Shown here piece after piece: positions 1 to 8,539 of a stretch of DNA of 64,000 nucleotides. Position 1 is the first letter of the stretch, and every line of letters begins with the position of its first letter. The stretch is taken from the NCBI RefSeq assembly GCF_022812285.1, contig NZ_CP093300.1, forward strand, positions 186,001 through 250,000, read 5' to 3'. The DNA is from Alkalihalobacillus sp. LMS39. Its GTDB lineage: Bacteria > Bacillota > Bacilli > Bacillales > Bacillaceae_F. The position numbers and the translations under genes are program-made. Under the pieces are notes generated by a model. The model worked only from the letters and a program-made list of their open reading frames with translations. It searched no databases and was not told where the DNA came from.

Positions 1-1
1 G

Positions 2-406
2 GAAATGACATCTCGTTTAGCGGAAGTCGTTGAGTTTTTAGGAATTGAACAAATAATGAAGAAGAGAACCTTTGAAATTTCAGGGGGACAGAAGCAACGT
101 GTAGCCATTGCGCGAGCAGTTATTCATCAGCCTAGTCTATTATTAGCAGATGAGCCGACTGGGAATTTGGACTCTAAATCAGCCAATAATGTGATGACAC
201 TATTTCAATCCATTCACAAAACGTTTCAAACCTCTTTATTAATGGTCACACACGACCCGTATGTTGCCAGTTTTGCTGAGCGAGTGATTTTTATGCAAGA
301 CGGGATGCTCTACAACGAAATACAGAAGGGTGACCACAAACAGCAATTCTATCAAGAAATTGTAGATACACTGACATTTCTGGGCGGTGGATATCATGAG
401 CTTTAA
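2..406 (+). CDS. ABC transporter ATP-binding protein, Bce type (3' part only)
   Basis: This is the C-terminal half of an ATPase whose start and Walker A motif lie before the window. Visible are the signature ISGGQKQR, Walker B with D-loop (LLLADEPTGNLDS) and the H-loop MVTHDP. It would energise the permease that follows, with which it overlaps by 11 nt, so the two are translationally coupled. The pairing of a small MacB-like ATPase with a FtsX-type permease carrying one large extracellular domain is typical of BceAB transporters, which protect against bacitracin-like peptides and signal to a histidine kinase. No two-component genes follow, so they would have to lie upstream of the window. The family call rests mainly on the partner gene. 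Confidence 0.85.
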   Translation, partial: EMTSRLAEVVEFLGIEQIMKKRTFEISGGQKQRVAIARAVIHQPSLLLADEPTGNLDSKSANNVMTLFQSIHKTFQTSLLMVTHDPYVASFAERVIFMQDGMLYNEIQKGDHKQQFYQEIVDTLTFLGGGYHEL

Positions 407-2246
407 TCATATTGTCATTCAAAATATATTAAGGGATAAATGGACGTATATTTCCTATTTTCTGAGCAGTGTCTTTTCTATTTTAGTCTTTTTCTTTTTT
501 TTGATTACGGCATTTCATCCAATGATGGATGCAATCGATGCGAATAGCTCAATTGGAATAGCCATGATTTTATGTAGTATGATTGTTTATGTTTTTTCTT
601 TTATTTTTATTATTTATTCGATGCTGGCTTTTTTAAAGAAAAAAACGAAAAGCCTTGGCGTCTTTATCATTTCTGGAGCATCGACGAAGCAAGTGCGGAA
701 AATGGTATTCCGGGAAAATATGCTGATTGCTTTTGCGGCAATTATAACAGCAATTGTTGTTGGATTAATCGTTTCTCCTCTGTTTTTAATGGTCGTTAAA
801 AATGTCTTAGAGGCAGATAGCTTTGGAATGTATGTACCAGTACAAGCTATTGCAATGACGGTCATTTTATTTACTGTTTTATTTTTCATTGTATCCAAAA
901 TAACGACACGATTTATAAAGAAAGAAGAAGCTGTACAACTGTTAAAAGCAGATGTCACTCAGGAAAAATTAATCCTACCAACTCCATGGAGGCTCCTTTT
1001 ATCCCTTTTAGTGAGTGCAGCTTTATTACTACCTCTCAAAGTTAGCCCAGATGTCGTTGAAAGCTTAGGAATTGTTTATTTGATGATTTTGTTTACCAGT
1101 CTGTTAATTACGATTTATATTATATTAACCCAAGGAATCTGGTTTACGATTCGGAGGTTGCAAAAAAGCTCCTCGTATTACAGAAAAACGAATATGTTAT
1201 TTGTATCTAATTTACAAGCCAAAGGTAATTCACATGCTCATGTCATTTATTTGCTCAGTATCTTACTGCTTGCCGTATTTGTGACGACGAGTGTTTTGTA
1301 CAGTTCGTATTATAATGTCGAAGAAAATACGGAAGCTGTCTATCCGTATAGCTTTCAATATATTTCACTACCAGATAATCCTATAGAAAAAGTACAGCAA
1401 GATATTGAATTTATAGAGTCAACCCTTGAGCAAGCAGTAGGAGAATTCGATGCATATCAATCTGCGTTCAAAACAGACGAAGACCGCAGGATTGGCTTCA
1501 TGTCGAATGCTAATTTCAATGCACTTGGTACACACCAAGCGATAACACTTAACGATAATGAATATTATGTTGTGGCAGGAAATGAGGGAATAATTCCAAA
1601 TACGGATGCCATTTTGGATTATGTGGATGACCCTCTTCGGTACGTAGGATTAGAAGAACGAATGATTCTTATAACAGGCTTTCGGGCAGTATATTATGTT
1701 ATACCAGATGCGATATATGAAGAATTCAATTATCCTGAATATCATGTGTTTGCCTATGAATTGGAGGACTGGACAGAGAAACGGGATGTAGCAGAAAAAA
1801 TAGAATCACAAATCATGACAGAATCAGGTGAGCGTTATGTCGCATCGAAAATTTCGTTATATCATGACGAGTTATTTGTAAAGAGGATCTTGTTCTTTAT
1901 TGGTTTTATGCTTAGTCTGATTTTTTTAAGTGCAGCCATGAGTATTCTTTATTTTTACTTGCAGACCTCTTTAGCGGGAGAAAAAGAAAAATATTTAGGA
2001 ATTCGCAAACTCGGACTATCTATGAAAGAAATTGGTGTTATTGTAACAAGAGAATTATCAATACTGATTTTTGCCCCTTTTACAATTGCTGCGATTTTAT
2101 TATTTATCGTGTTATTCAGTATTCGTGATGCACTTTCACCAGCTTTTTTCCAGATGACTACCGTTGGTGTAGGAATTATTTTGCTGTTGTTTACTCTGAG
2201 TTTCTTTATTATACGTAAGGCATATTTTAAAAAATTGGTAGAGTAA
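396..2246 (+). CDS. Bce-type ABC transporter permease (BceB-like)
   Basis: A 616-residue membrane protein that would form the channel and peptide-sensing part of the transporter encoded upstream. It has a first helix near residues 15-38, several further helices up to about residue 300, then a hydrophilic stretch of about 200 residues (roughly 305-495), then three closing helices. This is the BceB arrangement, where the large loop between helices 7 and 8 contacts the antibiotic target. The ATG at 396 is chosen over the GTG at 387 because GGGCGGTGG sits 5 nt upstream of it. Length is close to the usual 620-650. No downstream partner: the next gene is 450 nt away on the other strand. Substrate cannot be deduced. 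Confidence 0.85.
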   Translation: MSFNHIVIQNILRDKWTYISYFLSSVFSILVFFFFLITAFHPMMDAIDANSSIGIAMILCSMIVYVFSFIFIIYSMLAFLKKKTKSLGVFIISGASTKQVRKMVFRENMLIAFAAIITAIVVGLIVSPLFLMVVKNVLEADSFGMYVPVQAIAMTVILFTVLFFIVSKITTRFIKKEEAVQLLKADVTQEKLILPTPWRLLLSLLVSAALLLPLKVSPDVVESLGIVYLMILFTSLLITIYIILTQGIWFTIRRLQKSSSYYRKTNMLFVSNLQAKGNSHAHVIYLLSILLLAVFVTTSVLYSSYYNVEENTEAVYPYSFQYISLPDNPIEKVQQDIEFIESTLEQAVGEFDAYQSAFKTDEDRRIGFMSNANFNALGTHQAITLNDNEYYVVAGNEGIIPNTDAILDYVDDPLRYVGLEERMILITGFRAVYYVIPDAIYEEFNYPEYHVFAYELEDWTEKRDVAEKIESQIMTESGERYVASKISLYHDELFVKRILFFIGFMLSLIFLSAAMSILYFYLQTSLAGEKEKYLGIRKLGLSMKEIGVIVTRELSILIFAPFTIAAILLFIVLFSIRDALSPAFFQMTTVGVGIILLLFTLSFFIIRKAYFKKLVE

Positions 2247-2693
2247 GTGATGGTACACGTTAATCTAGATTTTTATATTATCATTACAATGGATGAGCTA
2301 TTTCGGCATGAGAAAAAATTTATCCGAATTTTCAGGTATTACTAATCATCCTATCTAAATGACCAGACTATTTATTATAGCGATATCTAGTTCTATTAAA
2401 ACAAGAATATTTGATGGAATCAGATAGAAACAAATTTTATCATAGAACGAAATTGCTACTTCAGGATGCCATACCTAGCAAATGATTAAACTTTTTTATA
2501 AAAATTATATAAAACTTCACAATGAAATAACCCGTTTTAATCAAACTTTTTTAAAACGGGTTCTTATTAACTTACACAAAATGTTAGAAGGTTTTTTTGA
2601 ATAAACCTAATTTTAGGCCTACAGGTTTTTGTCTCCCTGTACTAACCTTCTTCTCAATGTAAAAAAGTTAATCCTTTTCTCCATTTTATGGAA
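2247..2693. other. Gene-free gap with one hairpin
   Basis: No ORF with a plausible ribosome site was seen in these 447 nt. The only clear structure is the inverted repeat listed at 2529-2562. Both flanking genes end in the gap (convergent), so it is a shared 3' region. Confidence 0.6.
2529..2562. terminator. Bidirectional terminator-like hairpin
   Basis: AACCCGTTTTAA and TTAAAACGGGTT form a 12-bp stem around a 10-nt loop between two convergent genes. The U-tract is weak on both sides (TTCTTATT on plus), so termination is plausible rather than certain. Confidence 0.5.
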
Positions 2694-3086
2694 TCAAACC
2701 TCAGCGCACCATAGTTCAATTTCAACTTTCAACTCAGGTAATCCTAATGCAGTAATATAGGCAACTGTCATAGATGGGTATGCAGTTTCAAATAATTCAT
2801 CCCATAGAGAATCGAAATAATCCCAATCTATTTCTTCTGTTGCCCATATATTAACCTTTATAATGTTCTCTTCAGTCATTCCTTCTGATTCAAGAACTTT
2901 TTTTATGTTTGTAAAGGTATTTTTAATTTGGTCGTTTAAATTTGAAGGAACATTGCCAGACATATCTGTTCCGATTTGACCTGATGTTACTAGTAAACTT
3001 GCACCTTTTGGAACTCTAGTAATGTGACTGTAGTTGCCGACTGGTTTTGGCATATTCTTGGGACTTGTTCTAGTGATATTCTCCAT
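2694..3086 (-). CDS. RidA (YjgF/UK114) family protein
   Basis: A 130-residue protein with the Rid family pattern: TSGQIGTD near residue 35, a helix with IKNTFTNIKKVLESEGM, and the C-terminal LPELKVEIELW strand. Rid proteins are small trimeric enzymes; RidA proper hydrolyses reactive enamine/imine intermediates of PLP enzymes. The residue matching the catalytic Arg of RidA (in PARS just before the last strands) appears to be Met here (YPSMTV), so this is more likely one of the Rid subfamilies without proven imine deaminase activity. It stands alone, with a weak ribosome site and no operon partner. The family call is secure; the activity is not. Confidence 0.85.
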   Translation of the reverse strand: MENITRTSPKNMPKPVGNYSHITRVPKGASLLVTSGQIGTDMSGNVPSNLNDQIKNTFTNIKKVLESEGMTEENIIKVNIWATEEIDWDYFDSLWDELFETAYPSMTVAYITALGLPELKVEIELWCAEV

Positions 3087-3437
3087 AATATTACATCTTT
3101 TACTATAAAATTTTCTGCTTATTTTCTTAAATAGACAGACTTCACCAATTCATGTATATCTAGAAAAATACAGCAGTCGAGTATCCATAGCCCCTAGGTA
3201 AGAACATAAGTATTTTCTTTTTCATGAGCTGAACACTCCTTTCTTTATAGTGTGGCACCTACTAATATATAAATAAAATATAATTAACTCTAATTATAAA
3301 ATTGATGATATCATATTAGTATAATAACTGTAAATAAATGGGTGGTTGATTGTACTTTTATACTTCATTTACGAAATAATAGGTTAGTGTAAGGTGAGTT
3401 TTAGGAACTATTAAATGATGATGGTAAGGAGAATAAA
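3087..3437. other. Gap between RidA-like gene and padR remnant
   Basis: An AT-rich gap between divergent genes. It contains only a 21-codon decayed ORF on minus (3160-3225). TATAAT at 3320-3325 is a possible -10 for the padR remnant, but no -35 stands at the right distance. Confidence 0.4.
3160..3225 (-). pseudogene. Truncated N-terminal gene remnant
   Basis: A 21-codon ORF beginning MKKKILMFLPRGYGYS and then stopping at TAG. It has a far better ribosome site than such a short frame needs (AAAGGAG, 9 nt before the ATG). It looks like the surviving start of a deleted gene. The family cannot be identified. Confidence 0.3.
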
Positions 3438-3968
3438 ATGTATTTAAAAGTGGAGTTATCAAAATTCAAGGTTAAGCAAGGGAAATCTAAAGTTGGATGT
3501 TTGATTCGAGTGTGAAATATTACTGGACGGCCACACACAGCCAAATATATCGCACATTGGATGAAATGAAAAAAGAGGGTCTTATTGAAGAAGAATTAAT
3601 TGTACAACACGGTGTTCCAAACAAAAAAGTTTATTCTATAACAAACAAAGGTCAAGATGAACTGTATACCTGGATGGAAAACACCAGCCGATTTGCCACC
3701 GGTTCGCCATGCTTTACTTGTTCAGCTTTCATGGGCTGACCGGTTGAAGACGGAGCAAATTATTGAACTACTGGAAGGTTATCGGCGAAAGATTGAGGAA
3801 AGAGTGGCTGTCTATGGAGACCAAAACCAAGCTCAATTTCTATCATTGAGCCGGACCCCTCGTGAAAAAGTGTCGTGGGAGTCTATTTTAGAAAATGGAA
3901 TTACATCATATCAAGCAGAATTAGATTGGGTAAGGCGCACTATCAATAAATTGGAGAAATTTGAGTAA
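3438..3968 (+). pseudogene. PadR family transcriptional regulator, broken
   Basis: The parts of a PadR-type winged-helix repressor are present but in different frames. Frame A (from 3497) reads FDSSVKYYW, then SQIYRTLDEMKKEGLIEEE and KKVYSITNKG, the recognition helix and wing. Around 3680-3690 the frame shifts and frame B carries the C-terminal helical domain (RLKTEQIIELLEGYRRKIEERV) to the TAA at 3968. The usual first ~25 residues (MSLKYAILGLLS-type helix) are missing. In their place an ATG at 3438 with an AAGGAG site opens an unrelated 25-codon frame that stops just after the start of frame A. At least two lesions, an N-terminal replacement and one internal frameshift, make this a decayed gene. 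Confidence 0.8.
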
Positions 3969-4416
3969 TTCAAAATTATAGCTTGTAAAAAAAGACTTTG
4001 AGTATCAATTAAACTACAGTAAAAAAATAAGATAGTTATCAATGTTATGATAATCCTATATGCATTCTTTATCTACCAGACTATACTTTTTTATTTTATA
4101 AAGATGTAGCGGGTATGTAGTTTTTGTAAAATATATATCTTTACAATTTGTATACATAAGTTTAATTGAATTATAAAATTAACCATCTATTTTAACTGTA
4201 TAATTTAGAAAGAACGGAACAACAAATGTTATCGTGTATTTTTATTTCGGTAGCTAAAAAATAGAGTTTATATAACGAGCGTGGTTAAGTACTATGTAGA
4301 GTTTTTCCCCTAGTAATGTTAATGGTTATGTAAAGTATCATTCGTTTATATGCAAGTATCTTAAGAGGAAACGCCATCTAGCTATTGGTGTTTTCTCTTT
4401 CGCTTAGGAGAAGATA
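3969..4416. other. Gene-free AT-rich gap
   Basis: No ORF or repeat was recognised here. The only structure is an imperfect hairpin at 4365-4397 (GAGGAAACGCC with GGTGTTTTCTC, closed partly by G-U pairs) just before the TraX-like gene. It could be a terminator for upstream transcription or a leader hairpin. Confidence 0.4.
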
Positions 4417-5211
4417 ATGAACAATACGAATATAAAAATTATTGCCCTAATTATGATGTTAATTGATCACATTGGATATTATATTCCAGATACACCTGTG
4501 TGGTTTCATTGGATTGGGAGAGTCGCTGCTCCTCTCTTTATTTATTGTGTAGTAATTGGGTATCACCATACAACGAATAAATCCAAGTATCTCGTCCGTT
4601 TAGGGGCGGCGGCGGTTGCCATGGGTTTATTGACGTTATTTATCAATCGCCGTCTTACCTATTTAGCTAGTATAGGGGAATTGGATGGGACATTGGACTA
4701 TATTACTCATAACTTTTTTGCTTCCTTATTTTTAATAGCATTCATTATCATGTTATTGGAAAAAAAGAAAGTGAAATATATTCTTTTGTTTATCATCTGG
4801 CAAGTTATTTCAACTGTAATGGTACTTTATTTAGAAAGTAATGTTGTCGTATCTGTACCGTTGGAATTATTCATTTTTCCTCTCATTGGTAATGTACTTT
4901 TGGTAGAAGGAAGTTTGTTCATCGTATTATTAGGAGTAGCTTTTTACTATACATATAATGATAAAGTAAAAGTCACAATCGGATACAGCGTATTCTGCCT
5001 TCTTCTTGCATTATTGATACGAAGATGGGGGTGGATGAGAGAATGGTCATTTTTGCTTCCGTTTGCGGATTATCAGTGGATGATGATTTTCGCCTTGCTT
5101 TTCATCTTGTTATACAACGGAAAAAGAGGATTCGGTTTAAAATATTTTTTCTACCTATTCTATCCTATTCATATTGTAGCTCTTTATTTTATCGGTCGCT
5201 TCCTAGATTAG
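4417..5211 (+). CDS. TraX family membrane protein
   Basis: A 264-residue integral membrane protein with the TraX opening: IKIIALIMMLIDHIGYYI at residues 6-23, followed by WIGRVAAPLFIYCVVIGY. About eight hydrophobic helices follow and it ends in FYLFYPIHIVALYFIGR. In F-type plasmids TraX N-acetylates pilin; chromosomal homologues in Firmicutes are common and their acceptor is unknown. The motif LIDHIG with a downstream YPxH is the recognisable family core. AGGAGAAG stands 5 nt before the ATG. It is monocistronic and its 3' end is 30 nt from a convergent gene. The fold is secure; an acyltransferase role is family inference. Confidence 0.8.
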   Translation: MNNTNIKIIALIMMLIDHIGYYIPDTPVWFHWIGRVAAPLFIYCVVIGYHHTTNKSKYLVRLGAAAVAMGLLTLFINRRLTYLASIGELDGTLDYITHNFFASLFLIAFIIMLLEKKKVKYILLFIIWQVISTVMVLYLESNVVVSVPLELFIFPLIGNVLLVEGSLFIVLLGVAFYYTYNDKVKVTIGYSVFCLLLALLIRRWGWMREWSFLLPFADYQWMMIFALLFILLYNGKRGFGLKYFFYLFYPIHIVALYFIGRFLD

Positions 5212-5241
5212 TGTAATGGGCAGAGGCAGCTACTCGAAATT

Positions 5242-5703
5242 TCATCTTTCTTCAATTTTCAACAACACATGGCTATTCGGCATACATGTAGCTGTAACAA
5301 TATCGCCTGTCTGCAGTTTCCGAACGGTATGTGTTAGAAAAAAACGCTCACACTGTTGGTCTTCGATTGTAAGGCGATATAAGCCTTTTGACCCTCTTTC
5401 CACTTTTTGCACCTCACCTGTGACAGTGAATTCTTCTTTGTTCAACAAATGGGGAAGATCGTGTAGGAAAGGGAGACATATATAAACTCCAACAGTAAGA
5501 GCGATTATTACGCTTCCAAGGAAAACTAACGTAGCTCTCATGTTTTCTTTAAAGTTTGTTGTTCTTCGCTTTTTTCTCCACTTGACTTGTCTTTTTTTAT
5601 TTCTCTTACTTCTGAGTTCTTGTACGATATGCCAACTTAAAAATATTGGCATAAAGATGAGAATCACAATAGCAAAAAAGACACCTATTAAATAATCAAT
5701 CAA
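5242..5703 (-). CDS. Membrane protein of unknown function with a C-terminal soluble domain
   Basis: I do not recognise a family. The 153-residue product has a hydrophobic N-terminus (IDYLIGVFFAIVILIFMPIF), a strongly basic stretch (KRNKKRQVKWRKKRR, about 35-48), a second helix near 58-78, and a beta-rich tail of 75 residues (EEFTVTGEVQKVERGSKGLYRLTI...). The tail resembles a small OB-like barrel, which would lie outside the cell if both helices span the membrane. The TTG at 5703 is preferred over the GTG at 5712 because AAGAGGTGA sits 5-6 nt before the TTG and would overlap the GTG. Monocistronic. Confidence 0.6.
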   Translation of the reverse strand: MIDYLIGVFFAIVILIFMPIFLSWHIVQELRSKRNKKRQVKWRKKRRTTNFKENMRATLVFLGSVIIALTVGVYICLPFLHDLPHLLNKEEFTVTGEVQKVERGSKGLYRLTIEDQQCERFFLTHTVRKLQTGDIVTATCMPNSHVLLKIEER

Positions 5704-5958
5704 TGGGCTCACCTCTTTTATGATTTCTAAGCTTACTATCTTTTACTAGAATACTCAAACAGTGGTAATAACTATATTGAATCAACAGAACGCCACTTTT
5801 TATAAATATTTATATAAAAAGAGTCAAAAGTAGCGCTCCATTAGTTGTGTAACCGTGATACGAATGAGTTTGAATAGGAAAATGTAAATATTGTAACATC
5901 TGGTGTGATTAGATAAAATGTCTAGATGGTTAAAAAGAGAAAAAGCGGGGTGGGAAAA

Positions 5959-6993
5959 ATGGATCAAAATAAAAAATGGGGCTTTATCGCGCTGATACTA
6001 CTAGTTTTTATTTTACTGGCAGCGTGCCAATCAGCAGATGAAGTAGACACAGCTGATAAAAATGACGAAGAAGCTGTAGAACAACAGAATATGCCAAGTG
6101 AAGAAAGTGAACAAGAACAAGAACTTGTTGACAGTACAATAGAAGAACCTGAAACAAGTGGCACTACAGAAAATCTAGGTGATTATGAAGTAGAATGGGA
6201 AATCAAAGTAGACGAGTTAGAGGATAAGTATCTCATTCATGGAGAATCAAATTTACTGCCAGAAACAAAAGTAAGAGTGTATCTACAATCGCCTGATCAT
6301 ATTATTCAAGGGTATTCCGAGGATTTCATGGTTGAAGAAGATGGATCGTTCTCAGGTGAGTTAGAGCACATTCAACAATATGATACTGAAATGAATATAG
6401 GATTTGATGTGCGGCCAAGTCTACAAAAGGAAGAGATCTTACAACATTATGGACGTCAGTTTGAAAAGATGACTGGGCCATTCATGGCAGTCAGAGATAA
6501 TTTTGGAAGGGAGTTAGTGTATTATGTAACGTCAACATTAACCCATTATCCAGAAGAAAATCAATTAGCTGAACTCGTGTCAGAAAGACCAGAGTGGGAT
6601 TTTCCAAGTGATCAAGGTGATTTAGAAGTAAGATTTGACAATGTTGAAGTTGAAAAAGGGGAAAGTCGACTTTTCCTCTCAGGAGAATCGAATTTATTGG
6701 ATGGTAGTATCCTTGTTGTTGATGTGAGCCTTCCAGGATATAGAACGGTTGGGTATTCGGCTAAGAAGAAAGTGAATCCAGATGGAAGCTTTAATCTTAG
6801 TGTAAGTTATCCGACTGATATAGATGATGATGCTGAAATGAACGTAATCATTCAGTTTACGCCTTTTCGAGACAATAATCTTCCTTATATTGTAGAACAT
6901 TATGGTGTTAAAGGAGAGAATCTTAAAGGAGAATTTGTTGAGGACCATAGTTTTGACAACAAGCATATAAAATTTAAGGTCAATGTCCAATAG
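5959..6993 (+). CDS. Acidic lipoprotein, first of a tandem paralogous pair
   Basis: A secreted lipoprotein of 344 residues with a signal peptide ending in the lipobox LLAAC, then an acidic linker of about 45 residues rich in Glu, Asp and Gln. Two related modules follow. Module 1 begins GDYEVEWEIKVDELEDKYL and contains HGESNLLPETKVRVYLQSP and EEDGSFSGEL. Module 2 begins GDLEVRFDNVEVEKGESRL and contains SGESNLLDGSILVVDV and NPDGSFNLSV. The repeated GESNLL...V(Y/D)V...GY...DGSF pattern suggests two beta-sandwich domains. The ATG at 5959 has GGGGTGG 5 nt upstream; the ATG at 5926 has none. The gene downstream is a paralogue. The function is unknown; an envelope role is inferred from the lipobox. 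Confidence 0.75.
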   Translation: MDQNKKWGFIALILLVFILLAACQSADEVDTADKNDEEAVEQQNMPSEESEQEQELVDSTIEEPETSGTTENLGDYEVEWEIKVDELEDKYLIHGESNLLPETKVRVYLQSPDHIIQGYSEDFMVEEDGSFSGELEHIQQYDTEMNIGFDVRPSLQKEEILQHYGRQFEKMTGPFMAVRDNFGRELVYYVTSTLTHYPEENQLAELVSERPEWDFPSDQGDLEVRFDNVEVEKGESRLFLSGESNLLDGSILVVDVSLPGYRTVGYSAKKKVNPDGSFNLSVSYPTDIDDDAEMNVIIQFTPFRDNNLPYIVEHYGVKGENLKGEFVEDHSFDNKHIKFKVNVQ

Positions 6994-7034
6994 AATTGCA
7001 ACAATGTAAGGAATTTAACAAAGTGGAGGACAGT

Positions 7035-8051
7035 ATGTTTCAAAAGAATAAATTGTGTTATATGGCAATATTGTTTATCTTTTTTTTACTAGCGGCTTGT
7101 AAATCAGCAGATGAAGTTAACACAACCGAAAAAGATGAAGAACAAACGGAAGAACATAGTAATGTAGAAAATGAACGTGAAGCAGTTGAGGTTAATATAG
7201 AAGAACCTGAAACGAGTGTGGCAAGGGATGACCAAGGTGACTTCGACATTAATTGGGAGATTACAGTAGAAGAGTTAGAAGACAAATATATTATCCATGG
7301 AGAATCGAATTTATTGCCTGAAACGAGAGTAAGGATATATCTTAAATCACCCGATTATACGATTGTGGGCTATTATAAAAATTTGACTGTTGAAGAAGAT
7401 GGAACATTCTCGGGTGAGTTAAATCACCTTCAAAAATATGATACAGAAATTAATTTAGGCTTTGATGTAAGACCGCAAATGCAACAAGAAGAAATTTTAT
7501 ATCATTATGGAGAACGATTTGAACATGCGACAGGACCATTTGTCGCTGTAAGAGATAGTGATGGTGACGAGGTAGAGTATTATGTAACGACAACGTTGAC
7601 ACATTACCCTAAAAAAGGTGAATACACAGAGCTTGTGTCCGAAGTGCCGGAATGGGATTTTCCTAGTGACCAAGGTGACCTAGAGGTGAGAATTGAGATA
7701 GACGAAATTGAAAAAGATGAAAGTCGTTTTTATATTACAGGAAAAACAAATTTGTTAGATGGTAGCGTCCTTGCTGTTGATGTCAATCTTCCAGAGTATA
7801 TATATTCCTTTGGGTATAACGCGCATAAGTATGTAAACCCCGATGGAAGTTTTTCAATTAGTGTTAAATATCCCCAAGATAAAGAAGAGGATAAAATGGA
7901 TTTAGTGTTTAAGTTTACGCCGTCTCAATATGGGCAGAGTGATTATATTCAAAATCATTACGGGCCTAAAGGAGAGAACTTACAAGGAGACATAGCAGAA
8001 GAACAAAGTGGTGGCATGAAGAATATTGAGTTACGAGTGAATGTTCAATAA
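7035..8051 (+). CDS. Acidic lipoprotein, second of a tandem paralogous pair
   Basis: A 338-residue lipoprotein that matches the preceding gene end to end: lipobox LLAAC, acidic linker, and two modules with HGESNLLPETRVRIYLKSP / EEDGTFSGEL and GKTNLLDGSVLAVDV / NPDGSFSISV. It arose by tandem duplication followed by clear divergence, most of it in the linker and in surface positions. The intergenic distance is 41 nt, so the two are probably one transcript. The ATG at 7035 has GTGGAGGA about 5 nt upstream, while an in-frame TTG at 6996 lacks a site. A 178-nt palindromic repeat follows directly. Function unknown. Confidence 0.75.
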   Translation: MFQKNKLCYMAILFIFFLLAACKSADEVNTTEKDEEQTEEHSNVENEREAVEVNIEEPETSVARDDQGDFDINWEITVEELEDKYIIHGESNLLPETRVRIYLKSPDYTIVGYYKNLTVEEDGTFSGELNHLQKYDTEINLGFDVRPQMQQEEILYHYGERFEHATGPFVAVRDSDGDEVEYYVTTTLTHYPKKGEYTELVSEVPEWDFPSDQGDLEVRIEIDEIEKDESRFYITGKTNLLDGSVLAVDVNLPEYIYSFGYNAHKYVNPDGSFSISVKYPQDKEEDKMDLVFKFTPSQYGQSDYIQNHYGPKGENLQGDIAEEQSGGMKNIELRVNVQ

Positions 8052-8073
8052 GCTGTAAGTTGTAGACTTGTCG

Positions 8074-8258
8074 TTACGGACATCTGTTCCGCTATTTTGA
8101 TAATAAATAACCTTTTTCAAATGCTTACGGACACTGGTTCCGTTAAATGAGAAAAACGGATAGTTTTTATAGCTATATTGTGCCATTAGCGGAACGAATG
8201 TCCGTAAGAACTGAAAAAGACGGTTTTTTCATGAAATAGCGGAATATATGACCGTTAC
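8074..8258. repeat. Four-unit palindromic intergenic element, copy 1
   Basis: Two direct copies of a unit of the type TTACGGACATNTGTTCCGYTAT (near 8074 and 8125, 51 nt apart) are followed by two inverted copies of the type TAGCGGAACGNATGTCCGTA (ending 8204 and 8254, 50 nt apart). First to last conserved base is 178 nt. Full copies lie at 15140 and 24655 and half a copy at 43228. The dyad symmetry would allow one large fold in RNA or DNA. Confidence 0.85.
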
Positions 8259-8304
8259 GAAAGAAAGTGTAAAGTATGAGCTGGGCATTTGTCCTAGACT
8301 TTTT

Positions 8305-8412
8305 AAAAGATAAGAAAAATTTTGGTGTAGCAGTGAAGTTTTGAAAGCTTATTCTCGAAGAGCGAAGGCTGCGCACTTCGCTTGAAAGAAAAGACGCTCC
8401 GCGTTTTTCTTA
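8305..8412 (+). repeat. Terminator-associated element, copy 1 (short form)
   Basis: A ~105-nt dispersed repeat bounded by TAAGAAAAA and TTTTTCTTA. Inside it holds GGTGTAGCAGTGAAG, the hairpin-forming GCGAAG...CTTCGC, and ACGCTCCGCGT. Other copies lie at 20196, 21002, 33151, 41274 and 57949, with fragments at 15362, 44511 and 58133. All are on the plus strand. Here it follows a weak hairpin with a T-run (CTGGG/CCTAG, 8281-8297). Confidence 0.8.
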
Positions 8413-8490
8413 CTTTTTCCACATGCAAATTTTTCATTCAGGCAATAATTTCAATTATAAATAAAATGAAAAATACAAATGCTATGTAGT

Positions 8491-8508
8491 GATATTCAAT
8501 TGAATATC
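8491..8508. promoter_or_regulatory. Perfect 18-bp palindrome upstream of YpzG-like gene
   Basis: GATATTCAATTGAATATC reads identically on both strands and lies 32 nt before the small ORF at 8540. It may be an operator. No regulator can be named. Confidence 0.4.
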
Positions 8509-8539
8509 GCTTATATCCTTTCCGTTAGAGGTGATTCGA

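Noticed and set aside
614-958. Minus-strand ORF inside the BceB-like gene
   Set aside because: Shadow of a membrane-helix coding region without start signals.
3302-3325. Sigma-A promoter for the padR remnant (TTGATG and TATAAT)
   Set aside because: The spacing is 12 nt, too short for a working promoter.
5216-5485. Plus-strand ORF of 89 codons
   Set aside because: It is the shadow of the minus-strand membrane protein gene and has no ribosome site.
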